Part shown: piece after piece, positions 55,038 through 64,000 of the stretch
Numbering within the stretch: the first letter of the stretch is position 1
How the letters are laid out: each line of letters begins with the position of its first letter
Assembly (NCBI GenBank): GCA_020723405.1
Contig: DYIY01000004.1
Span: 62,001 to 126,000, forward strand
Length of the DNA stretch: 64,000 nucleotides
From: Thiobacillus denitrificans
GTDB lineage: Bacteria > Pseudomonadota > Gammaproteobacteria > Burkholderiales > Thiobacillaceae
Direction: 5' to 3'
Notes under the pieces: model-generated
What the model was told of the DNA's origin: nothing
The model's input: the letters and a program-made list of their open reading frames with translations, nothing else
The model's database searches: none
Made by a program: the position numbers and the translations under genes

Positions 55038-58000
55038 TTACTTGGCCTTGCCGCCGCTTCCCTTGCCGCCGCCCGGCTTGTCCGGCGTGGTCTTCTTCGC
55101 CGTCCGGCCGGTGGACCTGGCGGGCGCCTTGCCCTTGGCGGGTCCGGACCTGGTCCGGGCCTCAGGCTGGGGAGCCTTCTCCGTCTCCGCCTCCACCACC
55201 CGCTTGTCCAGCCCGACCACCTCGGCCAGTTTGGAGGCCGGGGCCCGGGTCAGGGTTTCCATGTCGGCGATGCCGGCGGCCCGGTATTTCCCGGCGGTCT
55301 TGGGCCCGATGCCCTTGACGTTTTCCAGGGGGGTGGATTTCACGCTCCCCTCCTGGCCACCCACCGGGGCCGTGTAGATGACGCTGCCCAGGGTGCGGGC
55401 CGACAGGGGCACCACCGGGTCGGCCAGGGTCTGGGCCAGACGGGTGGTGGAGCCCGTTGCAATGGTCGTCTTGCCCTGGGCCAGGACCTGGCCGTCGCTG
55501 CCGGTCACCCGCACCTGGACACCCTGCTCTTCGGCCAGACGCTTGGTGGTGGCGGCGTCCAGTTCCAGGACGTAATGGCCGGCGGCGTCGGTCTTGCCGG
55601 TCACCCCCAGGGCGGAGCCGTCGGCCCGCACCAGGGCGACCTCCAGGCCCTCCCGGCCCCGCCCGGCGGCATCGGCCACCCGGCCGTCCAGCACCGCACC
55701 GTCGGCGGCGGCCTCCGCTTCTTGGATAGCCGCCAACTGGGTCTGCACCCGGAATTGCTTCAGGCTCTCGGCGTTGCGCGCCAGACGGGTTTCCATGGTC
55801 CTGGCCTGGGCGCTGTCCGCCCCCCGGGTCTGGACGATGTAGGCCGCCTGCTTCTTGCTGTCCTGGCGGGCGGCGTATTGGAAACCCTGCACGCTGTTCA
55901 GGGACTGGTTCAGGGCCAGCTTGCCGGTGGCGGCCCCGTCGGCCTGGCCGTAGGCCGGGGCGTTTTCGGCCAGGTAGCTGATCAGGAAGGCCGCGAGCAG
56001 GTAGTCCGTGGCATTGTCGGCGCCTTCCTTGGGGCAGCGGTTGGAGACCAGCACCAGGTTGTTGTCGCTGACCACCGGCAGCCCCCCCGTGGAACTGCCG
56101 TTGGACAGGGCGATGATGCAGTGGTCCCCCTGGTTGTGGGCGGTGGTGTTCATGGTCATCAGCTTGGCCAGGGCGGACAGGCCCAGGGCATGGCTCCACA
56201 GGGACAGGCCGCAGAACAGGGTGCGTTCCCGGAACCGGCTGTCGGTGGCCCGCACGGTGAGACCGAAGGCGGCGGTGTTGCCGAACAGCACGTCCTGGCG
56301 GAAGACGGCACTCTGGTTGGCGTCGTAGCCCAGGTCGTCCAGGGTGAAGAGGAGTTGCGACAGGTAGGCCCGGTTGTCCGGGCCCATGCGGCTCTGGTTG
56401 CTGTTGAACTGGATCTCGCCACCGGGCAGCAGGGTTTCCACCACCGGCACCTTGGCGAAGGCGTTGCTGGTGAAGCGCCTGTCGCTGGCCAGCATGGCGT
56501 AGTTGCCCGCAGCGGCGCCGCCGGCGCCGGCCCCCGTGGTGTCCCCCACGGTACTGGCCGCCGGGTCGTCCTTCTGGTCGGATTCGGGGAACTGCATCTG
56601 CCGGTGGATGCCCCCCAGGTTGAGGATCAGCACCGTACCCACCAGGCTGTCCAGCAGGCCGAAGAAGCCTTCCCGCTCGCTGTTGAAGCGGTTGCTGTCG
56701 CAGGCCACCGGGCCGAAGGCGAAGGCGGTGAGGGCCCGGCCGGCGGGCTGGTCGATGATGTTGTCGGCCAGGCGCAGGGCGGGTTTCTGGAAAGCGTCGG
56801 CCTCGCCGCCCAGGAGAAAGGCGCCGGCCAGGCGCACGTACACGCCGCCCCGGATGCCTTCCAGGCGGCCGCCGCTGTATTCCTGGTCCAGGGGACCGTT
56901 GCCGCTGATGCGGTTGCCGCGCAGTTCCAGGTCCTCGGCGTAGCCGACGAACACGCCGCAGGTGGGGTTCACGGCGCTGGTGCCGTTGTCGTGGATGCGG
57001 TTGTCGGCGATGAGGGCCGATTCCACCAGGGCCAGGGAGATGCCGCCCTGGCCCACGTCCCGGGCGGCCCGGCGCATGAAGTCGTCGAACACGGCCAGCA
57101 GGTTGTGGTGCAGGCGGTTCTCCCGGATGGTCAGGTCCACCACCACGTTGCAGGAACCCACCAGTTCCCGGGGCGCCATCAGGTAGCTCAGCCAGGTGAC
57201 CTGGTCTTCCAGGCTGCTGAAACCGTCGGGCAGGGGCGGGGTTTCAGGCTTCGGGGCGTAGGGCAGGAAGCCGATGCCCGAGAGGGCCATGCGCTCCACT
57301 TCGTTGCTTTCGATGGCGATGCGGTAGAGGCGGGATTCGTCCTCGGCCACGGCGCCGCTGGCCAGACGCACCACCAGGATGTAATAGGTGAGGCTGACCG
57401 CCGCCAGGTCGATGCTGGCCTCCCGCAGTTCCACGATCTCGTAGCCGGCTTCCACGCTGACGCTGTAGCCGAGGGCGGGGATGCCCACGAAACTGAAGGC
57501 CCCTTCCGCGCCGCTGCTGGCGTAGTGCTGCACGGCGCCGTTCTGGGACAGATAGACGTCGATGCCGGCCAGGCCCTGGCCGCCTTCGTCCTGGACGTAG
57601 CCCGTCATGTTCCGGTCGGTGAGGGTCACCGTGGGGGTGATCCCCCCCGGGCTGGCCGTCAGTTCACCGGGCAGCAGACCCCCGAGGGTGATGCCGTGGC
57701 CGGCGCCGCCGTCCACGTGGTTTTCCAGCAGGCGGGTTTCCTCGCAGGCGCCGCGCAGATGGATGCCGCCCCAGGCCTGGTAGGGCTGGGCCGGGGCCGC
57801 GCCGATGACGGCGATCCACAGGTTGCTCACATAGCCCAGCACCCAGGGCAGGTTGCCGTAGAGCTGGTCGGTATCGGCGCAGGGGTCGTCGGGATTGGGA
57901 TTGTCGCCGCCGTCGTCGTCCCCGCCGGGGGGCTGTTCGGACCAGGGCCACACCCCCACCCGGTTGCGCTCCACCAGGGCGTCGCGGACCCGCAGGGAGA

Positions 58001-59756
58001 AAGCCGCCTGGCCATGGGCGGTGTCCATGAGCCAGGCCCGGTTGTCGGCCAGGTGCACGTCGCGCAGGCCGTGGACCCGCAGGCATTCCGTGTGGGCCAG
58101 CATGCGGCAGTCCCGCACCGAGAACTCGTGGGCGTCGGCCTTGGCGTCCCCCAGGGCCAGGACGGCCCGGCCGGCGAAGCTGATCATGTCCAGGCCGCTG
58201 ACGTGGATGTCGTTGCAGTTGCTGAAACTGAGGATGGGCTCGGCCGGGGTGGCCTGGCGGGGCAGCATCCAGGTGCGGTGGGCGCAGCCTTCGATGCGGA
58301 TGTTGCTGCGCCCGCTGAGGGCCAGGTTGGCGAAGTGCAGGCCGGGCAACAGGCACAGCTTGCCGCCGAGGGCAGGCAGGTGGCTGGCCGCCTCTTCCAG
58401 GCTGTTGAAGTCGCCGAAGCTGGACAGGCCGTCCCCCACCAGCAGGGTGCAGCACACCTTCTGCCGGGTGAGGGGGTTGAAGCGGCGCCGGCAGTCGTCG
58501 ATGGGGTCCGCCACGCCTTCGGCGGTCCAGTGCAGTTCGGCCAGGGGCACCCGGCGATACACCGGGCCGTCCGGGGCCCGGTCGTCCACCAGGATTTCCG
58601 GGTTGCCGATGTCTCCGGCCCGCACGGCGAAGGTCCAGTAGTCCCCGGGCCGGTAGCTGCCGGCGGGGGAGGTGAAGCTCAGGTGGATGCCGTCGTTGAG
58701 GTGGACCGGGGTGACCGGATCGTCGAAATCGCCGAGGGCCAGCAGGCCGTCCCACAGGCGGAAGAACACGGTCTCGCCGGGGGCGGCCGAGGGGAAGCTG
58801 CCATAGACCTGGGGATGGGTGAGTTCCAGGTCCTGGTCGCCGTTCAGGGTGGCGAAGGCGCCGTAGCTCACCCGCCAGTGGCCCAGGCTGGCGTCGAACA
58901 CCAGGGCCTCCAGATAGAACCCGGTGAAACCGCTGTTGACGATGGCCGTGCGGTTGGCGCCCAGCACCACCCGCCGCTGGGCGCCGCTGATCTGGAATTC
59001 CCCCCGGCCCACCAGGCCGCCGTTGAAGCGGGACCACTTGAACCAGGGCCCGCCGGCATCGGCCAGGGCGATCTCGATGCGGTAGAGGTTGTGTTCGAAG
59101 CCGGTGTAGCCGTTGTTGCTGGTCACCGGGCAGGCTTCGTCGCTTTCCTCCGGGGGTTCCAGGCTGGCGGAGAGGCGCCCGCCGGCGGGCTCGGCGAGAC
59201 GGCCGGCCACGCTGGCGCAGGTTTCGTTGGCCCCCAGGCGGAGCAGGCCCAGGCCGGCCCGCACGTTGAGCCGCTCGGCGGTGTCGGGCCCGCCCAGGGC
59301 GGGCTCCAGCAGGCGGTCGGGCACCTGGAAGCCGTTCAACTCCTCCAGGGTGAATTCCAGCACCACCGCGTCCCGCACCCCGGCGCCGATGCCGGCCACG
59401 CCGGTGCCGGCCGGGTTGTGGGGCGGCGGCAGATAGGGGGCGTCCAGCGTGAGGTCGGTGCTGCCGGGCAGGTAGAGCAACTGGCCGTCGGCCCAGACCC
59501 GGCCCGGGTGGAGCCGGACCTCCACGGCGTCGCCGTTGACCTGGGCGGCCACGACTTTCCAGCCGTCCGCTTCGCCGGCCGGCACGGCGGCGACGCCGGC
59601 GCCGATCACGTCCCGGCCGGCCTGGGTGCGCCAGTTCAATTCGATGAGGCCGGCTTCGGTGAGGTCCGCGTCCAGGGTCACCCGGCCCTGCTGGAACAGC
59701 ACGGCCTGGTCGTTGTGGTGGGGCTTGAAGCGCCAGTTGGAGAAATCGCCTTTCAT
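55038..59756 (-). CDS. DUF6519 / right-handed beta-helix tail protein with C-terminal helix-hairpin-helix
   Basis: The 1572-residue protein starts with a DUF6519-type domain (MKGDFSNWRFKPHHNDQAVL, GRVTLDADLTEAGLIE). From about 430 to 1200 it has parallel beta-helix stretches (NIRIEGC, VRDCRML, IADNRIHDNGTS, LELRGNRISGNG). Two carboxypeptidase-regulatory-like beta domains occur, one near 720-790 and one near 1340-1430. The end has an HhH motif (NVKGIGPKTAGKYRAAGIAD, about residue 1478) and a basic Lys/Gly-rich tail. It is likely a fibre, spike or host-binding part of the particle. ATG 59756 has GGGAG upstream. Confidence 0.75.
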   Translation of the reverse strand: MKGDFSNWRFKPHHNDQAVLFQQGRVTLDADLTEAGLIELNWRTQAGRDVIGAGVAAVPAGEADGWKVVAAQVNGDAVEVRLHPGRVWADGQLLYLPGSTDLTLDAPYLPPPHNPAGTGVAGIGAGVRDAVVLEFTLEELNGFQVPDRLLEPALGGPDTAERLNVRAGLGLLRLGANETCASVAGRLAEPAGGRLSASLEPPEESDEACPVTSNNGYTGFEHNLYRIEIALADAGGPWFKWSRFNGGLVGRGEFQISGAQRRVVLGANRTAIVNSGFTGFYLEALVFDASLGHWRVSYGAFATLNGDQDLELTHPQVYGSFPSAAPGETVFFRLWDGLLALGDFDDPVTPVHLNDGIHLSFTSPAGSYRPGDYWTFAVRAGDIGNPEILVDDRAPDGPVYRRVPLAELHWTAEGVADPIDDCRRRFNPLTRQKVCCTLLVGDGLSSFGDFNSLEEAASHLPALGGKLCLLPGLHFANLALSGRSNIRIEGCAHRTWMLPRQATPAEPILSFSNCNDIHVSGLDMISFAGRAVLALGDAKADAHEFSVRDCRMLAHTECLRVHGLRDVHLADNRAWLMDTAHGQAAFSLRVRDALVERNRVGVWPWSEQPPGGDDDGGDNPNPDDPCADTDQLYGNLPWVLGYVSNLWIAVIGAAPAQPYQAWGGIHLRGACEETRLLENHVDGGAGHGITLGGLLPGELTASPGGITPTVTLTDRNMTGYVQDEGGQGLAGIDVYLSQNGAVQHYASSGAEGAFSFVGIPALGYSVSVEAGYEIVELREASIDLAAVSLTYYILVVRLASGAVAEDESRLYRIAIESNEVERMALSGIGFLPYAPKPETPPLPDGFSSLEDQVTWLSYLMAPRELVGSCNVVVDLTIRENRLHHNLLAVFDDFMRRAARDVGQGGISLALVESALIADNRIHDNGTSAVNPTCGVFVGYAEDLELRGNRISGNGPLDQEYSGGRLEGIRGGVYVRLAGAFLLGGEADAFQKPALRLADNIIDQPAGRALTAFAFGPVACDSNRFNSEREGFFGLLDSLVGTVLILNLGGIHRQMQFPESDQKDDPAASTVGDTTGAGAGGAAAGNYAMLASDRRFTSNAFAKVPVVETLLPGGEIQFNSNQSRMGPDNRAYLSQLLFTLDDLGYDANQSAVFRQDVLFGNTAAFGLTVRATDSRFRERTLFCGLSLWSHALGLSALAKLMTMNTTAHNQGDHCIIALSNGSSTGGLPVVSDNNLVLVSNRCPKEGADNATDYLLAAFLISYLAENAPAYGQADGAATGKLALNQSLNSVQGFQYAARQDSKKQAAYIVQTRGADSAQARTMETRLARNAESLKQFRVQTQLAAIQEAEAAADGAVLDGRVADAAGRGREGLEVALVRADGSALGVTGKTDAAGHYVLELDAATTKRLAEEQGVQVRVTGSDGQVLAQGKTTIATGSTTRLAQTLADPVVPLSARTLGSVIYTAPVGGQEGSVKSTPLENVKGIGPKTAGKYRAAGIADMETLTRAPASKLAEVVGLDKRVVEAETEKAPQPEARTRSGPAKGKAPARSTGRTAKKTTPDKPGGGKGSGGKAK

Positions 59757-59784
59757 GGTGTGCTCCCGGTTCCGGACCCGGCGT

Positions 59785-62121
59785 TCAGGTCTCGGCAATC
59801 AACAGGGGCCGCGCGCCCACGGGCATGAATTCGCGCAGCCGGATGGTGAGGTTGATCCATTTGTGGGCCTCCAGCAGGAAACCGAAGGCGCCCATGGCGT
59901 CGTCCTCCGGGCCCCGCTGGCGGATGCGGAAATCGCTGCCGGCCGCCAGTTGCCCGTAGCCGGGCTGGCCGTGCCAGGTGGCGGTGAAGGCCAGCCGGGC
60001 GTCGATGAAATCCACGCAGGCGTGGTGGGGCGGCAGCCGGTCCCCGTCCCCGGAAAAACCGCTGTACTTGAGGCAGCCCTGCTGGTTGTTCCACACCCAC
60101 AGGCGCTGGCAGAACAGGCCGCCATAGCCCGAAGCCCGGGCCACCCGCACCCGGCCCAACAGGGTGGCGCCGCGCAGGTCCAGGGGCGGCCCCCAGCCGT
60201 TGAGGGGGTCGCTGAAGGCGGTGAGGGCGTGGACGTCCTCCGGGGAATCCCCCACGTTCCTGCCGGCATCCACGATGCAGGACTCCAGGGTGAGCCGGTA
60301 GCCGTCGTCCACGAACAGCGCGCCGGTCACGCTGGCTTGCAGGATCAGGTCCGGGGTGGCGGCGAAGGCGTCCAGTTCGGCCGGGTCGGCAAAGCCGTAG
60401 TCGTTGGCCAGCTGCAGGGCGGGCATGGAGGCTGTGCGAGCGCCGCAGGTGGCCACGTGCCCCCCCGGGTCCAGGGTGCAGCCCTGGATTTCCAGGCGGG
60501 CCAGGGCGGCCCGGGCGATGAGGGGCTGGTCCGGGCCCAGGCCCGGACCCCGGGCGAGGAACAGCCCCTCCAGGCGGACGGCCAGCTCCGCCACGCTGCC
60601 GGCGGCCGGGTCCACGGGACGGAAGCCCAGGGGGACGGCCAGGCGCAGCAGGGGCCGCTGGCCGTCGGCGGCACGGAGGATGAGGGAACGGTTGAGGAGC
60701 AGGCTGGTGCGGCCGTTTTCGGTCAGGGTGCCGGTGGCCAGGGCGCCCAGATCCAGGTCGTGGTCCAGGCTGTCGAGGATTTCCACCACCACGGGCACCA
60801 GGCTGGTCTCCAGATCCGCCAGGGCGCTGGCCAGATCGGGCCAGGCCGGGCTGGGCACCGGGCGGATTTCCGTGGGCTGGCCGGCGAATTCCGGGGGCGC
60901 CCCCGGCCGGGACTGGGGATGGGCCCCCACCGGCCCCACGGCAGCGTAGGTATAGGCCACCAGCAGGTTGCTGACCTCGTCCAGTCCCTCCCCGGGGACC
61001 AGGGCCAGGGCCTGGGCTTCGTTGGACAGGCCGAAGATGACCCGGCCGATGTCCGGGTCGATGAGGATTTCGTGGTCCCCCACGGGATGGTCCAGGCAGG
61101 CGTCCCAGGCGCACAGGTTGGCCCCCCGGAAGGTCCAGGTCCCGTCCAGTTCCGGCAGGTCGGGCAGGTAGAAGGCGAGGCCCGTGTCCCCCAGGTCCAG
61201 GTCGGCGGGGACGGCTCCCGCCTGGTAGCGGTCCAGGGCCACGTATTCCTCCGGCCGCCCGGCCTCGGAGCCGCTGCACAGGCGGGTCCAGGGAATGGGG
61301 CCAGGGACGGCATCCGCCCGGGTGAGGGTCTGGGTCTGGCCGGCGGCCGACAGGGGCGGCGCCCGGTAGGTGTTGAACAGGCGCACCGGCCGGCCCAGCC
61401 GGTCCAGGTCGAAGCCCACCAGCCAGGCGGCCTGGCCCGCCGGGGCACCGGCCACTTCCCCGTACAGGCCGGGCAGGGGCCGGGCCATCGGGATGCGGTA
61501 GGGCACCAGACGCCACAGGCGCACCGCCAGGTTGGGCAGGTTCCAGTGGACCTGGCCATCGTCGGCCCGCTTCACGTCCGGGTGATGGGCGAAGGGATCG
61601 AAGGCGCCCCCCAGCAGGGAGAGCATGGCCGGGTCCCGCACCGGCACCGTGCCGCCCCGGGGTACGGTGAAGCGGGTCAGGGCCGTGGAGCCGTAGGGCA
61701 GAGCCCCGGCGGCATCGGGCCGCTGGTGGTTGAGGTGCTGGCTCCAGGCCAGCCCGGGGAACAGTTCCGCCGCCCGGCAGGGCCAGCCGGTCAGGTTGGC
61801 GGCCAGCCGTTCGATGGCCCCCAGGGTGCCCTTGCGCCGGCGCAGGGCGATGGTGTCCGCCACGTCGGCCCGCAGGGTGCGGGGGTCCCCCTGCAGGTGG
61901 CTGGTACCCAGCAGGTCGGCGAGGTAGGGAATGACCCAGTCGTCGCAGGTGTCGATGAACAGGTCGTGGTGGAGGGCCTCGATGTTTTCGTGGAGGGCGC
62001 TGAAGCTGCCTTCCACGCTGGCCAGGTAGGCCCGCAGGGGATAGGGCGGCACCTGTTCCGTATCGCGGATGCGGTGGATCTCCGGCAGGCGTTCGTAGAG
62101 GGGGACGCGGGGCAGGCTCAT
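59785..62121 (-). CDS. Phage P2 gpI-like tail / baseplate protein
   Basis: The 778-residue protein has at its N terminus the P2 tail protein I layout: LPRVPLYERLPEIHRIRD, DWVIPYLADLLG and the RADVADTIALRRRKGTLGAI motif followed by LAANLTGW, typical of the baseplate wedge proteins. The rest is beta-rich and not recognised, and ends in a domain with WINLTIRLREFMPVG. Its ATG overlaps the stop of the baseplate-J gene (ATGA). In known injection-system loci a protein of this kind follows the gp6-like wedge protein, as here. Confidence 0.82.
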   Translation of the reverse strand: MSLPRVPLYERLPEIHRIRDTEQVPPYPLRAYLASVEGSFSALHENIEALHHDLFIDTCDDWVIPYLADLLGTSHLQGDPRTLRADVADTIALRRRKGTLGAIERLAANLTGWPCRAAELFPGLAWSQHLNHQRPDAAGALPYGSTALTRFTVPRGGTVPVRDPAMLSLLGGAFDPFAHHPDVKRADDGQVHWNLPNLAVRLWRLVPYRIPMARPLPGLYGEVAGAPAGQAAWLVGFDLDRLGRPVRLFNTYRAPPLSAAGQTQTLTRADAVPGPIPWTRLCSGSEAGRPEEYVALDRYQAGAVPADLDLGDTGLAFYLPDLPELDGTWTFRGANLCAWDACLDHPVGDHEILIDPDIGRVIFGLSNEAQALALVPGEGLDEVSNLLVAYTYAAVGPVGAHPQSRPGAPPEFAGQPTEIRPVPSPAWPDLASALADLETSLVPVVVEILDSLDHDLDLGALATGTLTENGRTSLLLNRSLILRAADGQRPLLRLAVPLGFRPVDPAAGSVAELAVRLEGLFLARGPGLGPDQPLIARAALARLEIQGCTLDPGGHVATCGARTASMPALQLANDYGFADPAELDAFAATPDLILQASVTGALFVDDGYRLTLESCIVDAGRNVGDSPEDVHALTAFSDPLNGWGPPLDLRGATLLGRVRVARASGYGGLFCQRLWVWNNQQGCLKYSGFSGDGDRLPPHHACVDFIDARLAFTATWHGQPGYGQLAAGSDFRIRQRGPEDDAMGAFGFLLEAHKWINLTIRLREFMPVGARPLLIAET

Positions 62122-64000
62122 GGACAGGCTCCGGCGGGGGTGGCCACGGACACCAGGGTCAGGTGGGGCGGGGCCAGTTGCAGCATTTCCTGGGACGCCG
62201 GGCTCAGCACTGCCGCCAGGGAGCGGGGCATGGCGGGCAGGGCCAGATTGGCGGGATCGTCGTCTTCCGGCAGGTTGGCGTCGTTGGGCGCGAACATGCC
62301 CAGGGCCGTGGCCCGGCACCAGAGGACGCCCGGCACCGCCTGGACGCTGCCCTGGATGCGGCTGGCGTATTCCTTCTGCCCCAGGCGGCGCCGGCCCAGG
62401 CCGAACAGGCCCGTGTACCGGCTGGCCTCGTCACCGGCCAGGCCCAGGGCGCCGCGGATGGCGGCTTCCAGATCGGCTGTGGCCAGGGCCGGGTTGCCGG
62501 CGTAGTCCAGGTCCAGCCACAGGTAGCGCAGGAAGGCCTGCTCCACGGTGACCGGGAAGCGATTGGGGCCCCGGCAGCGCTGCCAGTCCTGGAGGGTGGC
62601 CCGCACCGTCTCGAACTCCGTTTCCCGGCCGGCGGCCATGAGCACCCGCAGGCTCAGGCCGGGCACGCCGCCGTTCATGGCCCAGGCAGCGCTGGCCGTC
62701 ACCACGCCGGGGATGGCCAGGGTTTCGCTTTCGTAATCGGCCAGGCTCACCAGCCGACCCAGGCCCTGGACCTTGCCCGGAGCGGCCCGGCGGGCCTTGT
62801 CCTGGACTTCCGGTTCGGCCCCGCCGCTCACCACCCCGGGCAGGGCCACCTTGTCCAGACCCTCCACCTTGCTGCCGGCCGACGGGCTGGCCCCGGCCTT
62901 GAGGGGGCCGAAGGCGCCGCTGCCGGTGCGCCAGGCGGCGCTCACGTTCTTGATGCCCGAGGGCAGGCGGGCCCCCGTCTCCCCGTCGCCGAACTGCACG
63001 TAGCTGTTGCCCTCCGGGTCTTCCCGGACGATGTAGACCCGGGCATCCGGGGACTGGCCGAAGAAGCTGTCCACCCGGTCCCACAAGCGGCCGCCCACCC
63101 GCACCTCCAGTTCCGGCGCCTGGGGCGGCGTGGCCCCGGCGGACAGGAGCCAGGTCAGGGGCCCCTTGGGCAGCTTGAAGGTCTGGAAACGCAGGCGGGC
63201 GTCGCCGTTGCCCAGCACGGTCTCGGCTTCGGCCTTGCCCTGGGTGGCGTCGGCCAGGTTGCCGTAGACGGTGACGGTGGGCGCTGCCTCGTCGAAATCC
63301 GCCCGGGTGAAGGGGGCCGGCGGAGCGTCGAAGGACAGGGACCACATCCTCGGCTCATGGGCCCCCACGGCCATGACGAAGCCCGTGGCCGAGTTGGTGC
63401 AGGTCAGCTCCGCCCGGCGGCCTTGCTCGTCCACCAGGATGAGGCGCCGGCCGGCCAGGGTGCGGACTTCGCCCTGGGTGCCGAAGAAGCGCAGGGCCTG
63501 GTTGCCGTCGCTGAACGCGGCGCCGTAGGCGGGATCGTGGGCCTGGGGGACCAGGCCCAGGGCCGGGCTGGTCACTTCGTGGATCAGGTAGTCCCGCACG
63601 TCGGCCTGGGCATCGTCCAGGTCCGGGTTGCCCATGAGGGCCGTGTCCAGGGTGAGCAGGGTGGATGAACCGGTGAGACTGCCGAAGCCCAGGCTGGTAG
63701 TGCGCAGGCCCACCAGGGTCTTGTATTCCACCAGGTCCCGGGCCGTGGTGCCCGCCCCCGTGTCCACCCGGGTCTGGACCAACAGCCCGGCATTGACCGG
63801 CAGGTCGTTCACCTGCTGGTCCAGGGGCAGGGTCCGTCCGGACAGATCCAGGCTGCAATCGGTCATGGAACACACATGGTCGGTGCCCAGGTGCCGGCGG
63901 AAGCGGGTGTCCGCGACGGTACTGCCGGTGATGGTGCCCGACGCGTCGGTGTCCGGTGTGGTTTGGGTCAAGGGCGCGTTATGGCCGAAATGCCGGAAGC
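62118..64000 (-). CDS. Baseplate-J-like protein, 5' end beyond the window
   Basis: At least 627 codons are present. The frame stays open from a TTG at 63971 to the window edge, and the residues encoded there (FRHFGHNAPLTQ) are in keeping with the FGHNAP motif of putative baseplate assembly proteins, so the true start is probably beyond 64000. The C-terminal half has the baseplate-J pattern: FGDGETGARLPSGIKNVSAA, GRLVSLADYESETLAIPGV, and VTVEQAFLRYLWLDLDY. This family forms the wedges around the tube. It is the first visible gene of the operon. Confidence 0.82.
   Translation of the reverse strand, partial: FRHFGHNAPLTQTTPDTDASGTITGSTVADTRFRRHLGTDHVCSMTDCSLDLSGRTLPLDQQVNDLPVNAGLLVQTRVDTGAGTTARDLVEYKTLVGLRTTSLGFGSLTGSSTLLTLDTALMGNPDLDDAQADVRDYLIHEVTSPALGLVPQAHDPAYGAAFSDGNQALRFFGTQGEVRTLAGRRLILVDEQGRRAELTCTNSATGFVMAVGAHEPRMWSLSFDAPPAPFTRADFDEAAPTVTVYGNLADATQGKAEAETVLGNGDARLRFQTFKLPKGPLTWLLSAGATPPQAPELEVRVGGRLWDRVDSFFGQSPDARVYIVREDPEGNSYVQFGDGETGARLPSGIKNVSAAWRTGSGAFGPLKAGASPSAGSKVEGLDKVALPGVVSGGAEPEVQDKARRAAPGKVQGLGRLVSLADYESETLAIPGVVTASAAWAMNGGVPGLSLRVLMAAGRETEFETVRATLQDWQRCRGPNRFPVTVEQAFLRYLWLDLDYAGNPALATADLEAAIRGALGLAGDEASRYTGLFGLGRRRLGQKEYASRIQGSVQAVPGVLWCRATALGMFAPNDANLPEDDDPANLALPAMPRSLAAVLSPASQEMLQLAPPHLTLVSVATPAGACP

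Noticed and set aside
54735-59828. A 1697-codon open frame on the plus strand antisense to the fibre-like gene
   Set aside because: It is a GC-rich shadow frame: no ribosome-binding site, low-complexity composition and no domain, while the minus strand encodes a clear DUF6519 protein.
46915-64000. An ordinary prophage tail module
   Set aside because: DUF4157, tagged peptidases and the DUF6519 protein are eCIS-type neighbours, and no capsid, terminase, lysis or integrase gene is seen. Sequence beyond 64000 is needed to be certain.

Overview
The window is a high-GC chromosomal segment from a betaproteobacterium, most likely of the Rhodocyclales or a near relative. The evidence is the housekeeping gene order (rpsU, yqeY, dnaG, rpoD, a CAT-anticodon tRNA, xseB, ispA, dxs, folE2), the ubiJ-ubiB pair, a PEP-CTERM exported protein and several RpoN-type (GG-N10-GC) promoters. 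No insertion sequence, integrase, prophage lysis module or CRISPR array is visible.

Layout. 1-6056 holds partial purE, a PEP-CTERM protein with its own terminator and sigma-54 promoter, an AlgC-type phosphomannomutase/phosphoglucomutase, a candidate sigma-54-driven small RNA, hemN, a DUF302 protein, a CHCC zinc-finger protein and ilvE. 6152-15604 is a block of exported proteins: a TPR protein, an alpha/beta hydrolase-like protein, two tandem HAF-repeat proteins, an SBBP-repeat protein and a YVTN-propeller di-haem cytochrome with a sigma-54 promoter. 16067-22574 holds an FHA/PP2C phosphatase pair, then an ExbB-ExbD-TonB operon with a very long Gly/Ala-rich TonB and a Sel1-repeat protein. 22650-27338 holds an HDOD/pseudo-receiver/GGDEF protein, folB, plsY, a membrane protein and tsaD. 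27453-36183 is the macromolecular-synthesis operon, the tRNA, and isoprenoid/folate genes. 36389-41158 holds an aspartic protease, a glutamine amidotransferase, a small protein, a diguanylate cyclase with a coupled leader ORF, a DoxX protein and glucokinase. 41146-44131 is a minus-strand operon of mtnA, a class II aldolase and an unknown protein, which suggests a DHAP-type shunt for 5'-deoxyadenosine or methylthioadenosine salvage. 44319-46417 is ubiJ-ubiB. 46522-46839 is a sigma-54-controlled gene for an 86-residue protein.

From 64000 down to 46915 one tightly packed minus-strand operon of eight genes reads as the downstream end of an extracellular contractile injection system (eCIS) locus. 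It encodes a baseplate-J-like protein (cut by the window edge), a P2-gpI-like tail protein, a 1572-residue DUF6519/beta-helix fibre-like protein ending in a helix-hairpin-helix and a basic tail, an M35-like metallopeptidase, two DUF4157 proteins (one with a second HExxH motif near its C terminus), a small unknown protein and a peptidoglycan-binding-domain protein. Four of these otherwise unrelated proteins share the N-terminal motif CxCGGxCPxC, a candidate mark of cargo. Sheath, tube and ATPase genes would lie beyond position 64000.

A second theme is regulation. Four good GG-N10-GC promoters precede a PEP-CTERM gene, a candidate small RNA beside the exopolysaccharide-type mutase, an exported cytochrome and a small unknown protein. 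This fits an RpoN regulon of envelope and matrix functions. All functional statements rest on sequence reading only; no database search was run.
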